DNA from: Lunularia cruciata
Taxonomy: Eukaryota; Streptophyta; Marchantiopsida; Lunulariales; Lunulariaceae
Length of the DNA: 64,000 bases
Direction: 5' to 3'
Assembly: GCA_948567375.1 (NCBI GenBank)
Contig: OX419760.1
Coordinates: 58,230,657-58,294,656 of the forward strand
The notes below the pieces were generated by a model. The model did no database searches and was not told the origin of the DNA. It saw only the letters and a list, made by a program, of their open reading frames with translations. The position numbers and the translations under genes are program-made. This document shows positions 39,399 to 51,724 of this stretch, one piece after another; the first letter of the stretch is position 1, and each line of letters opens with the position of its first letter.

Positions 39399-39813
39399 TG
39401 TAACAATATGGAGTTAGCAACAAAGTTAGTAGGGCTAATGAAGTAGCAAATAAGACAAATTAGCCTAGAATATTCCAGAAGTATCTAGGAAGCTTCTTGG
39501 GAAACTTCCTTGCTAGCTTAGCTTGCACTTCAAATAATTAGCTTCTAGAAAGAAGCTTCTAACTAGCTTAGCTTGCATGCCAAGTAGGCACCTTCTAGAA
39601 GGAAGTTTCTTGAGAAGCTTCCTGGTTAACTTGGCTTGCACTCTAAGAAAGTAGCTTGAGGAAGTTTCTAGAGAAGCTTCTCAAGGGCCTTGTATGCTAC
39701 CTATAAATACCAAAGCCAAAGCTCATGCTAGGTATTCGGATTTTTCCCTCATTGCAACGTCCCAATATGAGCTTCCATTCTCCTATTTTTCTCCTTGGTC
39801 TTGGTCTTTTATA
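39399..39813 (+). repeat. 3' LTR of element B
   Basis: The 415-base partner of 32798-33282 has the same start, TATA box (CCTATAAATACC near 39701) and GAA/TTC-rich middle. It has lost about one 60-base tandem unit and ends TA instead of CA. A purine run AATGGGAGAATA directly precedes it. Confidence 0.9.
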
Positions 39814-41896
39814 GCCCAACTACCCAAAAATGTTATAGGTGTCATCTCATCCATAGATACCAAGTCAACTCCTCCACATGAGATTGGTAGAGCCATTTGT
39901 CTATGTGCCAAATATCCTATCACACACTCAAATGTCCCTAGTCCAATGATATCACCAAAAACTCCCATAATCAACTTGTCAAAGGCACTCATAATCAACT
40001 TATGAAAGGCTCTCAATTGTGATAGGAAGGACAAGGAGGGAGGAACTATGTGGTGGAGGTAAATTGGTTGATGAAAAATATCAGAGGAGAGTATACCAAA
40101 TGCCACATGTGGATCTCCTAGTAATGGAAGGTCACCACATGGAGAACATCCTTTGCAAGTGCAACATCTAAGAAGCGTGTGAAAAAAACCTTGGATCCTA
40201 CTAGCACTCCAAGAATATGTAGTCAATATGTAGATGTGATACACCTCTTTGGAAGCTCAAGGTGGAGAGGGATGCCTAATGGGGACCATGCCCTACACTT
40301 TGACACCTTGACTCTCAAGCCTACTAGATGTAGCTCAGTAGTCAAGTGGTCAAAGACCTGCCTAATCTGATCAACAAGGCCCATGATATGTGTATCATTT
40401 GCCGAGGGAAATATACAACCTGGCATGGCCAGAGTAGGAGATAAGAGAGTTCTAAAGTGAGCCATGGCAAATAAAATTCCTCCTAAAGGATCTCCCAAAC
40501 CTATACAAACAGTTGATTCCAAGATGATGACTCCCTCTTGGTGTTGATGAACAACCGTGTTGGTAGTAAAGGGAAGCATGAGAGCCATAAAAAGACCACA
40601 GAAAAGGAATAATACTTGTTAAGTATCCACCAGCCTCCCTAAGCTCTCTAAAGATGGATGCACGTGAGCCCCTATTAAAAGCATTCTCAACATCCACCTA
40701 TAGGACAACCCAATCCAGATGGATATCAAGGAGTGCCCTAATGCCTAAAGATATACCCTCACATCCTCCAAGTGTAGCTATTCCAAACTGATGTGGACTG
40801 AGGTGTTGTCAGAAGTGAGAAAAAATTTTAAGGACAATGATGCGGTTGACCAAAACAAAACACAAAAAAGTCTATCCAATAGCACTTGATCTAATGCCCA
40901 CCATGTCCTTCTCCACCACAAGAAGTTGACTTGCACCTAACACTCGACTAACAAACATAGGAATGTCTCCTCTTGCTATTGTTGTAAGCACTTAAACAAC
41001 TCAATAAAACCACTAGAAGGATCATCTACTTGAAAGCAATCTCTAAAGTGCTCATATACCATCCTTAACAAGCTTCTTGAGGAAATGTGAGGGATAGTGC
41101 ATAATGCTTGTGCACAAAAGACCTATTAAGACATAAAGGCTGCTCAAGCTAATAATCTAAGACCTCTAGTGGTAATCATTGTCCTACCATAGGATATAGT
41201 GAGCATAGGGAAAAGATAGTCACATCAATAGGACTAGCTATAGATATAGGGTCTACCACTTGTGTTGCTCTAATAAACTCTCTCGCTTGACCCTATATCC
41301 TACATCATTGTAATCAAGTAGACCTTGTGGTATCCTATGGCAAAACCTATCTCCTAAAATGTGCAGTCCTAATAGACTCCTCCTAAAAGGCCACCCAATC
41401 CTCTATTCAAAATTGTAAAAACAAGCAACCACCTCTCTATGCCTTGCATAACAAAGATACTAAGAGAGTAAGTGGAACAAGAGCCATGCTAACTTGTCCA
41501 AGGGATCATGTGCCAAACAATCAAGTGGTAGATAAAAAGCTTGTCTAGCCTTATCATGGAGTGTATGGGGTAGCCTATGGAATAGACATGGACATGGAAA
41601 ACTAGTATCAAATAACCCTAAAATGCAACCCGCCTAAGAAGCTAACCACTCCCACGACTCGATCGGTGTTCATGGAATGGTCAACAAGGGATAGAGGAAG
41701 TGTGCATAATCTTGAGTGTCACTACTGTCTATGTGGTCACTCGCCTCACGTGAGCATCCCAAGTGGTCCAATCATAGTCCTTGTGCATCTTTCCCACATG
41801 GGTCTTTACCCCTTGCTAGGTAAATCGTTGATGACACACCGGGCATGGTGTATCCAGAGCCGCTCTAAGCAGCCTCACATGGAGAGGTGTAGCCAT
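39814..41896 (-). pseudogene. 5' part of LINE-like element with C2H2 finger and RT
   Basis: From the ATG at 41894-41896 the minus strand reads MATPLHVRLLRAALDTPCPV, with a C2H2 finger (CPVC, then H and H in VKTHVGKMH). Non-LTR RT blocks follow: MDVENAFNRGSRASIFRELR (near 40697), GLGDPLGGILFAMAHFR (near 40500), the catalytic region FPSANDTHIMG with AND in place of ADD (near 40400), and LVGLRVKVSKCRAWSP. The next block is PRLGD-like then ALPISCGGVDLVSMDE and TFLGSW (near 39830), where element B interrupts it. Multiple stops and frame changes show decay. Confidence 0.8.
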
Positions 41897-43714
41897 GGCT
41901 AGCACAAGAATAATGATAATAACACATTATGCTCCTCTCCATATCTCCCCAAACTTGCAAAACCACAACCCCTTGCATCCCAATTCACATAAGAAAATAC
42001 AATCTCTCCAAACACTAAAAACTATAAACTCTCATAACTTTCAATTTCCATCTCTAAAACTTTCAAACTAAGTTCCCATGGAACTCAATCAGGTAAATCA
42101 AGAGATTTAGAAATGAAAATTCCTAACACATCGGTCTCAATGTGCAATGGTCACTCTAAATCCTAAAAAACCTAAAAATCCTCATAACTTTTTGCTCAAT
42201 TCTCCATAGTCTTCAATCTAGGTACCAATGGAACAAAAATTGAAAAGCAAAGAGAATTTACTATTCACTTAAGTGCTATATGTTAGAGAGCTCTCCAAAA
42301 ATATATATATTTCCTCACATCTCTCCCTCTCTTCTCCCGATGACTATGCCTAGGGTGGCATAGAGAATAGAAGGGTATTTTTATTATTATGAGTAGATTT
42401 ATGGGAATGAAAGGTATGCTATGATATTTTACCTTTCTAAAAAGTAGCATTAGTCTTTGCAGTTGCCACTCATAGAATATCGGTGATGCAAAAAGTGATT
42501 CTTGTTTACTAATCTAGATTAAGAATCTTGGCTAAAATTTAGAGTAGTCATGATAGCTTATGGAAGGTAGTTTAGTGCTGAAAATTGTGCTAGTAATGTA
42601 ATACATGGTGTAATATTATAAAGGAAGTCTGAAACTCAGTATTCAGACAAGTTTGATGAAGAAAAAAATTTATTAAAATTTATTAAAAAAATCAGAAAAG
42701 AATGAAAATGACATTGTTAGAAAATCTTAATGGAACAAACTTAGTGAAGTAAAGGGAAAACCTTTTTCCAAATAGGAAGACGTAAGTTTTCATTTTTTGA
42801 AGTATAATTCTTTCATTTAGGTTTCCAAAATTGGCTTTTTAATTTTAGTGTATTTTAGATCTCTATATTATTTGTGTAAGTATTCTCTTGATGATTCTTC
42901 TATCTACTCGACTTTGGTCATCTCGTTAGATAACATCTCATCAGATTTATTAAGTTAATTTTCACTCTTAACTAATTTATATTACATATTATTATAAAAA
43001 ATTTATTCATCATCAAAATTTCACCTTAAACTTGTTTCAACTTTCGTACCCATCCTTAGAGGTCACAAGGCTAATTGGAATAAAATTCAGAGATGCTTTG
43101 TAAAAGATCTTTTTGGGTATATCAAAAGGCATATCAACAACAATCATTTATATTTTTTTTATTTTTTATTTTTTATGTGTATTTTATTTAGAAAATTAAA
43201 TTTTAATTAAATCTGATTACTATCCTCTGATAATATATAATACGTATTCATTTCTGTAATATAAACTAGGTTTGTTACGTGTCCATAATTTTAACATGTG
43301 GGAATGTCCTTACCTTAAAAATTAATGTGACATTTTCATGTAGGAGATCTTGATATAATCCAAAAATTAGATTAACTTTAAAAAAAAATTTGCTTATTTT
43401 CTTTAAATTTAATTAAATAAATAATTTATATATTATTATTATTATTTCCAAAGTTTGGACTGTTAATATTAATATAATACATAAATTAATAGAGTTTCTA
43501 GTCTATATAGATAAATTTATATATATTAGAAAAGGATAAAACTCTTAGAGTCTAATAATAAGATCTTTTTAGGAAAATCAACAAGAATATATATTTTATT
43601 AGTAAGTTCGTATCTTGATTCGTACTTATCCAACAAAACTTAATGAGATAGATTTCATGGCTCTCTATTTTGCCTAATGGAAGGATCAGTCAAGTGTAGT
43701 AATAAATTGCCCAT
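41897..43714. other. AT-rich sequence up to the assembly gap
   Basis: No gene is recognised. A+T content rises steeply after about 42300, with homopolymer and TA-rich runs. MPC1 exon 1 was looked for here and not found. Confidence 0.5.
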
Positions 43715-43914
43715 NNNNNNNNNNNNNNNNNNNNNNNNNNNNNNNNNNNNNNNNNNNNNNNNNNNNNNNNNNNNNNNNNNNNNNNNNNNNNNNNNNNNNN
43801 NNNNNNNNNNNNNNNNNNNNNNNNNNNNNNNNNNNNNNNNNNNNNNNNNNNNNNNNNNNNNNNNNNNNNNNNNNNNNNNNNNNNNNNNNNNNNNNNNNNN
43901 NNNNNNNNNNNNNN
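43715..43914. other. Assembly gap of 200 N
   Basis: Exactly 200 undetermined bases, a usual placeholder length, so the true gap size is unknown. It lies just upstream of MPC1 and probably hides its first exon. Confidence 0.98.
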
Positions 43915-44433
43915 AATAGATCGTCAAGAAGATCTAATGTTCAATTCATTTGTGTGTGTGGAGTGCCCTCAGCCACCCCCAGTAGTAATTAATCATATCA
44001 TACTGGGAAACAAGTGGTTACATTCCTGGAGAAAATGCCACTTACTGGGAAGACAGTTGAGAGGAACGACCGTACGGATATGTGTTTCGACAAAATTTCG
44101 ACATGAAATTTGGTAGCATTTTGCGAATGTACCTCGTCTTTTGGAACCTTGTAGAAACCTGCTGAGTATCATTGCTCATGCGTAGCCTTCTCATTGCTAA
44201 AGCTTTGACCTTCCATGTGAGGACTTCCTCACATGCACTATACCGTCCCTGTGATGAAAATCATTCTTCTATCTAGTTTCGGGATTTTATGTCGGTTCCA
44301 GAACGTGGACTAGTAAGACTATGACTGTCCATAATGTTGCCATCATCTTACGGATATCTTGTCGCTTTTGATATCTGATTTTTGAACAATATGATTTCTC
44401 TCTTGGACTTATGTTTCGTGCTGACTGCAACAG

Positions 44434-45197
44434 GGGCTAGCTGATATGAAGAAACCACCAGAACTTCTTTCAGGCAACATGACTGGAGGTAACCCTTGTC
44501 CTTGCACTTGTACGTCAGTACTTCCACATAAGTTTTCTAGGTCAGGAAACATAGTCTCTCCCGGTTCAACATTCTTTTCCACCTGGGCCATCATCAAGCG
44601 GGTACTTGCAATCAAGCTGAGGTTCTTCCGCACGGAGTGCAGTAAGCCGTAACCTCTCGAGTGTAAATTTTTGTCACGACTGACTTGCTATTCAGGCATG
44701 TAAACTATCCGCTTAATTCGAAATGAGTCATATAGAAGTGCGAAGAGGTGAAATGACTATCCTGTAGGTGTTCTCTGCTGATGCCGAGGTTGGTTTATTC
44801 AGCTATGTGTATATACTCAGCACTGTTCATGAGGTTTGCGTGGATGGTCCAGCCCCGTAATTATCTACTTCTTGCGTGCCATGCTGCAAATGAGTCTGTT
44901 CAGCTCTACCAGTTTAACCGATGGTACAATGGCCCGTAAGTTCTCTATCTGAAATTTACGCTTAGCTCCCTAATTTCTTGTGCCTTTTAAAGTACTTTAC
45001 AATACGAGAAAAATCTTGATTGTTTTAAAGCTGTAGTTGGGCGAGAACGCTGGCTTTTGACTGCGATGAAAATGTCAGCTGCTAGAACTAGGAGCTGAGG
45101 ATTAAGGTTCAAGGTTACGCATGTTTTATTTCAACCATGTTTCTAATGATGGTTACATCATTTCAGGTCTAAGACCCCTGAAGCGGAAGCCGAGTAA
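44434..45197 (+). CDS. MPC1: Mitochondrial pyruvate carrier 1, first exon missing
   Basis: MPC1 is a small inner-membrane protein that, with an MPC2-type partner, imports pyruvate into the mitochondrial matrix. Three exons fit exactly: 44434-44488 ([18 protein letters not shown]), 44803-44935 ([15 protein letters not shown], then [16 protein letters not shown] and [13 protein letters not shown]) and 45167-45197 (SKTPEAEAE then TAA). Junctions have GT/AG ends and keep phase (CAACAG before exon, G|GTAACC, TTCAG, CC|GTAAGT, TTTCAG). The blocks match plant MPC1 closely. The N-terminal part of the family, with its FWGP block, is not found between the gap and 44434, so it probably lies in the gap. 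Tail to tail with the OS-9 gene. Confidence 0.9.
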
Positions 45198-46849
45198 TTG
45201 TTCTTCAAGCGTAGATTTTTTGATTCTATGCCGCCGGACCTTAAAGTTACCAAGGACAGAAGTTCTGAAGGCAGGTTTGATGAATTTAAGTAGAGGCTTT
45301 TCCTGAATTAGATTGCAGCGTAGCAGATTGTTTTCACTACCATATTGAAGAGTAGACGCACTGGAAAATGAGAAATTGTGTTGGGGTGGCTGACCATCTT
45401 GCTGTACAGAATTCAAGTCACACATGAAGTTGGAATAAATGTCATGGTATTGCTTCACTTTCCTACCATGTTTGGAGTGAAATGAAAACGATTGTGCTCC
45501 CTGTACCGTACTGAGGAAAATAATTTTTCACTTACAGTCCATATGCGAAGAACTCATGGCTTACACTTGCAATCACGTTGTTCAAAATAGAAAAGCAAGC
45601 AGAGTGAAACCTGGTACCCAAGGGCCTTGCGGCATTCTTATCAAAGCTAACCCTTGAAGGAGTGCTTTGAACTCGCTGTTCGCTACGTTTTAGTAGCTAC
45701 ACTTATCTCCTTCCGCAATAATGAGCCTTGTGGTGAGCCATGAAACATGACAGCAATTGGCTCCGCATTGTACAATTTTCTCACTAGATTGTGCACAAGA
45801 TTCCAAGTATGAACACCCCTCCAAGTATGCACTTGGAGTAGTGCTCATTCGTGTAAGGTAGATTTGCTTGAAACTAGCCTGCCAATAACCTCAAGGTAGA
45901 GAAACGAGATTTCAAACAAGATAAGTTTGGTAACTAGATAAACCTGCTACAGTTATCTCTGCTGCTTGTGCAATATATCGTACACATTTCCACGCAAAAC
46001 ACAAATGGCTGGATGATTGAATCACACTTGTTGCAGATGTCTGCTCGATATCACTCATTTTATTCCCTTGCAAACTGTAGTAACAGCGGTCAATCGAAAC
46101 ATGTCTCTACCGGCCAATGTTGCATTATTAGAGGACAAGATCTGACAGTAAGAACCAAGGCACAACATTTGTGCCGATTTATCTTGCTTTCACCTCTTTC
46201 TAATCGATGTAGCCTGAAATAGCTCGTTACTTTCTCAAATTGCCTTCTTGAGCTGTAGTTGTCTCTAGGAGCCAACTATCGCTTGTTCCTTTGCCTCCTG
46301 TGTAAGATCGCAACTGCACCAAGACTACTCCGGACCGTGTTGAACACAAAAGGTATCGAAATCTAAACGAACACTTCTGAATCATGCATCACTGTCGTGG
46401 TCAATACAAGGTCCACCTGTGTATCCTGATGAACACAAGTTCTCAACATCATGATCGTCAAGAATGGAGAGGATCAACCGCGTAAATACGGTGAGAACCT
46501 AGCTAGTTTGTTATTGTGTTAGCTGAGTACAAGGAGGCACCAGCAAAATGAAATTTACCGTTCACTTGAGAACTGTCGACGGTCAAATAGAAAAAAAAAA
46601 TTGCAAGAGCCATTCTTTGGTATCAGGAAGGGGACCAACGGATAAGATTACAAGCATCTATAACGATGTAATTCTTGGTCACTCCCCATCAATTTTATCT
46701 CTCCCATCCAGGACTTAGAGCCTAACCCTCCATCAGCCCTCTTGAGATCAACAAGCTGAAGTTCTTACTTCTTTGAAGTGCGTGAAAACCTATCTATCCT
46801 TCGAGAATAACAGCGATGAGCTGCTGTGAGCTTGTATGAACCGCCAAAG
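45198..46849. other. Intergenic between MPC1 and OS-9 gene
   Basis: The two genes converge, so this stretch holds their 3' ends. No further gene or repeat is recognised. Confidence 0.6.
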
Positions 46850-49800
46850 CTAGCTTGTTTCAACTGCATCTTTCCTCTCACCATCATCGGATAAAGGAAG
46901 CAAGTTACTGAGCTGTAAATTTTCGGGGACCTCGTCATCAGGTGCAACTTCGTCAAATGCAATTTCATTGCAATGGATCATCACCCACGGAGGTTGCTCC
47001 TCATGAAACAATCTGCAATCAGCTTAAACCCGTCATCCAAAAATATATAAACCTCATAAAGAGGACACATTTCGACACTTAGCTATCGAGTTTTGCTTGG
47101 GCTTTAAAGGAACATGCTTCCTTCTAACGAAAGAAAGAAACGAAATGCCCGATAGTGCTTACGTAATACAGATCAACCACGTCGTGGATAATCCTTGTTT
47201 CAAGACGCATAATCAAGTATAGCCATAAGCTGCGTTGGAAGTCTGAGAAAATGTACTTACGGATGGTCGCAAAGCGTAGGAACATGGAATATAACAGTAT
47301 ATTTGCAGCTCGGAGCTTCCTTGATGGAATGTATTATCGCTTTACCGGTCTCTGAGCAAACAAACCTCACCTGCATCGATCATACCATGACCACTATTTT
47401 CTCATCCAAGAGTAGCAGATATGATGAGAGACAGCAAGACTTCCCGGAGGTGATACCCATCCTCCTTCTAAGTCTGCGTCCCCTCTTTCTCGGTAATTTC
47501 ATATTACTGACTGACAAAGAAAGTCCTTTCACTTTAACCAAATGAGAAACCCGTGCAAGACTCGAGGGCATGCTTAAATTGGCATCCTCAAGATTTTCAA
47601 ATCTCTAGATCAAACGGGAAGGTCAGATATTGACAACCAAACCGGCGTCATACCTCTGTTTCCCTCGGCTCACCAGTTAAATCACATCGTGTGCCGTTTG
47701 TGTAGAGATGTGCATGATATCTGCGTGTTCAGCAACACAAATGGAAGACATAGTAAGGAAGCATTGAAAACCGGAATTTGAAGTCAAGTATTCCATAAAG
47801 TCGTCTTTCGCATATGATTCTAAAACAGGTCGCCCTCCATGAATAAACTTAGTATGCGGATAGGAAAGCGTGGCATTCAATGCTCCAGTACACAGATAAC
47901 CCACCTTTGTGCAGCACTTTGAGAGCGAGGATCTTTCTGCAGAAATGGATCAGGAGAGTTACGGTGTAAAGCTGCAGTTGCTTCTTCGTCGAAGTGCCCA
48001 AGGGTGAACTCTTGGGTTGCCTGGCTTGAGGAAGAAAGTCGAAATCAGAAAAGGAAGAATCTCAATTTCATATAACAGACACCGTTTTCTCTCTCAGATC
48101 GTCAAACCAGCCAAGTCGACTTGTAGTTTGTGCGTGGAAGACTAATATTTACTCCACTATTCAGCCAGACCTGCTATGATTACTCATCTCGATGAACTAT
48201 ACACACAACCGACCATAACTATCGCTCAGCGAGACCAAGTTGAAGGCGTCTGCCAGCAGACCTTCTTGTTAACGTTGTCGATATGGAACTGTCTGATTTC
48301 TGTGTTGTAACAGAGCTCATACGTCCACCATTCCTCACGCTGCAACAATCAGCGAGTCCAAAGATTTCAAAAATCTTCTCTTTCTACGGTGAAGGGCTTC
48401 ACAAACGAAATATAAATTCTCCAAAATATATACAGGGCTTTAAACAAGCAACTCTAGAAGCTTCTACGGTATAGTCATCCCACACCAAGGCATGACTAAA
48501 CTATATTCCTAAACACAAAGCCATGATGGCATTTACCCGGCGAGAACATTTGTCCTTCAACACCGCCAATAATTCTTCAGGGGTCTTTCTTGTACTCCTT
48601 GCCTCAGTAACCAAGCCAATACTACTGCCATTCTGCTGACCCTCGTCTTTTTTGCTATTCTGTGTCACACTAGGCTCAGAAAGAGCACATATGTACTTTC
48701 GTCCGTCCCTGTCTGTCATTGGTACTGTTTCTTGATCTTGTGTCTGCAGGAGTTCCAAACGACAAGATAGGTGCTGCTTGAGGATGTTGAAATCAATAGC
48801 ACCAATAAGTCCCCACCCTACGAAGACCGTAGACCAAATGCAGTACCCTTCCCAGGGAGGCATATTGCAAACAACCGTGTGTTATAGTTTAGTACTCGGC
48901 TCGGTTAAGTTGAAGGTGCTCTTTCTCCATCGGACTTACGTCGAAAGCAAAAAGCAAGCAAGACACTACATGAAATTACTTTCGGACCAAGATACTGTCC
49001 ATCACACAACAAGACAACGTTGATAAAATCGCCCTCATCTAATCTGCTGCATGTGCCCCTTAAGCTAAGAAACGTTCAGGACCTACAAACTGGCCGCCCT
49101 GAATAATGCTTGCTCAGAGCAACTCAACTAGGAGGACTGGTTTCAAATGTCTTGAAACTGTACTGCAGTAGTGCTGACCGTGGGATATGGTGAGTCAATT
49201 GAATGAAATTCAATTTTGTATTTTGGTTCCTGGAAACTCCGGACAAAGGGCAACTCTCCACCTGTCAAAAGAACAATAAACACAGGCATGAGGAGTTCAG
49301 AACCAAAACCTGTATCGTAGCTCATGGCTCTGTAGATTGATAAACCATACATGTGGAAACTTAGAAATCTTTTTGTCAAAATTTCACGCTGTAATATGAT
49401 AAGAGAGTGAGTTGTGACCACCTTTTAAATGCCAGATATTTCTATACAATAGTGGTAAAACTTCATTCTTCCTCACCATCATTGGTGACAGTTTGTAGGC
49501 AAGAATAAAATTACTAAGAGCTGGTTAGGAAACTTCCAATAGTAGACAACTCCCTTTAACTTAGTAGTACACAATTAGCACATGCAGGGGATCACTTAGC
49601 TAGCCAAGCAAACCTGTAGTGTAATTTAAATCAGAAAGCTCTCTTCTACACGGTAAATACAGGCACAACTTGTTTCGAAATATTTATCTTTTTCCAGTTT
49701 GGCAATGAGCAACCAATGTTGCTAGGGTAGCTATTTCCACATCTCAACATCCAATGAAGAATGATGCTTTTCTTGGCTGTTTCAATATTGCGATGACATG

Positions 49801-50092
49801 AGAATGACACTGAGCTCGAGGACCGTGATTCCCGTCAGTAACTGGAATTGCTCAAATGCCAGCTTTTCAACCGTCATAACAGAGGATCGCCTTTCCTCAA
49901 ACTAGGTTCATAATCTCGGAAAAAAGGTTTTAAAAATAAAAGAGCTCCAGAATTAAGAAAGCACTTTAAAACCGCGACTTCATAACTTAGTCTGCCAAGA
50001 AACTCACCCACGCTAACGAACGTATGCTCAGCCTCCGCCGTTGAGATCCAGCACAGCAGCAGCACCACACACACAGGCCCGGCTCCTATCAT
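46850..50092 (-). CDS. OS9: OS-9/EBS6-type ER lectin (ERAD), eight exons
   Basis: OS-9 proteins sit in the ER lumen and bind trimmed mannose on misfolded glycoproteins, passing them to the HRD1 ubiquitin ligase. Exons on the minus strand: 50092-50008 (signal peptide MIGAGPVCVVLLLCWISTAE), 49261-49179 (FQEPKYKIEFH), 48743-48537 (QETVPMTDRDGRKYICAL..KTPEELLAVLKDKC), 48337-48262 (EEWWTYELCY), 48020-47905 (TQEFTLGHFDEEATAALHRN), 47720-47654 (YHAHLYTNGTRCDLTGEPRE), 47370-47261 (VRFVCSE, CKYTVIFHVPTLCDHP), 47012-46850 (LFHEEQPPWVMIHC to TAG). All introns are GT-AG and phases agree. The WW pair and CDLTGEPRETE are MRH-domain sugar-binding marks. Exon 4 has a frameshift after ELCY, and its end is uncertain. 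Length near 300 fits plant EBS6. Confidence 0.9.
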
Positions 50093-50483
50093 GATGCTAG
50101 TGTCAAAACAACGACCGGCACTTCCTCACCAGATCTTCTGTCGTGATGGTATTTCTGCCCTAATCCAAGTGACCGTCGTCTAGCTCCAGGGAAATTATTC
50201 CACGCACCTCCTCGCATTCGACTTCAGTTCTTCAAGCCACTATCAATTCCAGGGCTCCAGCTCTTGCTGCGACGTCCTTCATAGCACAACTTCGGTTGCC
50301 ACAATTTTTGCAAATTGAATGATGCGTGATAAAACGTTCTCCGAGTACTCCAATCGATTCCTTCTAATCGAGCTTCTCACACATCAATCGACTGCAATCG
50401 ATGAACAGCAGCTGCCTCCGCGATGTCCTTCAGCAAGCAATTGAGGACGCTGATATAACTCAACCCGGTCAACTTAGACTAAG
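50093..50483. other. Upstream region of the OS-9 gene
   Basis: No gene is seen. It is the promoter-side flank of the OS-9 gene and ends where the direct-repeat pair begins. Confidence 0.5.
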
Positions 50484-51675
50484 GTAGCCAGATCTGTCTG
50501 CTGAACCGATGTTGCAGTGGTTAAGCATCTAGCTATAGAGAAAATATTAGTACAGAGCTAAGAGAATTAACCAAATATTTATGCTAAGGATATATAGGTA
50601 TAAGAGAACATATGTCGGTCCGAGAACGGGTTATCTAGAACTCACGAGATGCGAATGAATGATCGATCAACAAGATGTACTTAGTTGACAATGTTAAAAT
50701 AGTGATAAATCCATAAGGTAGAATGTATGGAATGTAACTTGAAGCAAAACATAATTAAAACAAATTGAGAATATCATAGGGTTAACGGACTAGAAAACCA
50801 CCATGAAATTTAGAACTCTATGCAAACAACTGCGGACTAGTAAACCACCCTGAAATTGTGAACTCTATGCAAACAACAGCGAGAAATAAGTACCGCTATG
50901 TAAAAGACTATTGGTAAGCAATGCATGAACGGTAAAAATAAAGAACATGGGCTGGAGTAGTGCAGGAACACTGTATACCTAAGAGATCCCATGAATCAGG
51001 CAAAGAGCTAAGGAAAATTAATAGGGAGTGAATTAGCGGGGAATGGAAGAGTGGAACAATGCAAGAGCTATAGGATGGTGTGGCTGCATAAACCTGTCGA
51101 AGTGTAACAAGAGCGAAGAAAAAAAGGACAGGATATAAAGTATATCACTACAAGCGTTATGGACGCTTCAGTCCTAAGACGCTAAACACCAAAGGGGAAA
51201 CAGAAGGCGGCCATAATAACCTGCGACTTCAGCAGTGCCTCACGGAGTGCAGAAGTAGCTGGCAATTGTTAGTACCCCTCGGACCGAGTTTATGCTTGAC
51301 AACTCATGAGTGCCAAGGCAAACTCGGTTGCTCCACTAAAGTGTCGCTCAAAAGTAATGGGAATGTAAAAAAGAACAGAGGTGGAAGTGTGGAAAGCAAG
51401 GGCAAGCACACACTTAAGTGTTGGAGTCTTAGCAGTATAATGAGGATCACTCCAGAAAGAAAAGAATCCACATGAGTAAGATGAGGGAAAAAATTGAGAC
51501 ATACTTGATGGATGCTTGAAATCACAAACATTCATTAGTAGAGTGAAAATCCAAGACATAACAATGAGAAACAGTCAAGCAGAGGTTCGCTAGTGATACG
51601 AGAGTGGAGCAAGAAAACTTCAATGCTGCACGGGAAGGGGATGAGTCAACTGAAGTGGAAAGCATAGGTGAAGTA

Positions 51676-51724
<49 letters not shown>

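Larger units (their letters stand above)
32798..39813 (+). mobile_element. Chromovirus-type Ty3/gypsy element B
   Basis: LTRs 32798-33282 and 39399-39813 both start TGTAACAATATGGAGTTAGC. A perfect 5-bp target duplication, GCCCA, lies at 32793-32797 and 39814-39818. The order is 5' LTR, primer site, gag, an A-family LTR-like insert (34040-36570), RT, RNase H, integrase, chromodomain, 3' LTR. Protease and late gag are missing at the insert. Many stops and shifts make it non-autonomous. It sits inside a minus-strand LINE-like gene. Confidence 0.93.

Noticed and set aside
45153-45458. 101-codon minus frame over the MPC1 end
   Set aside because: It overlaps MPC1 exon 4 and has no recognisable domain.
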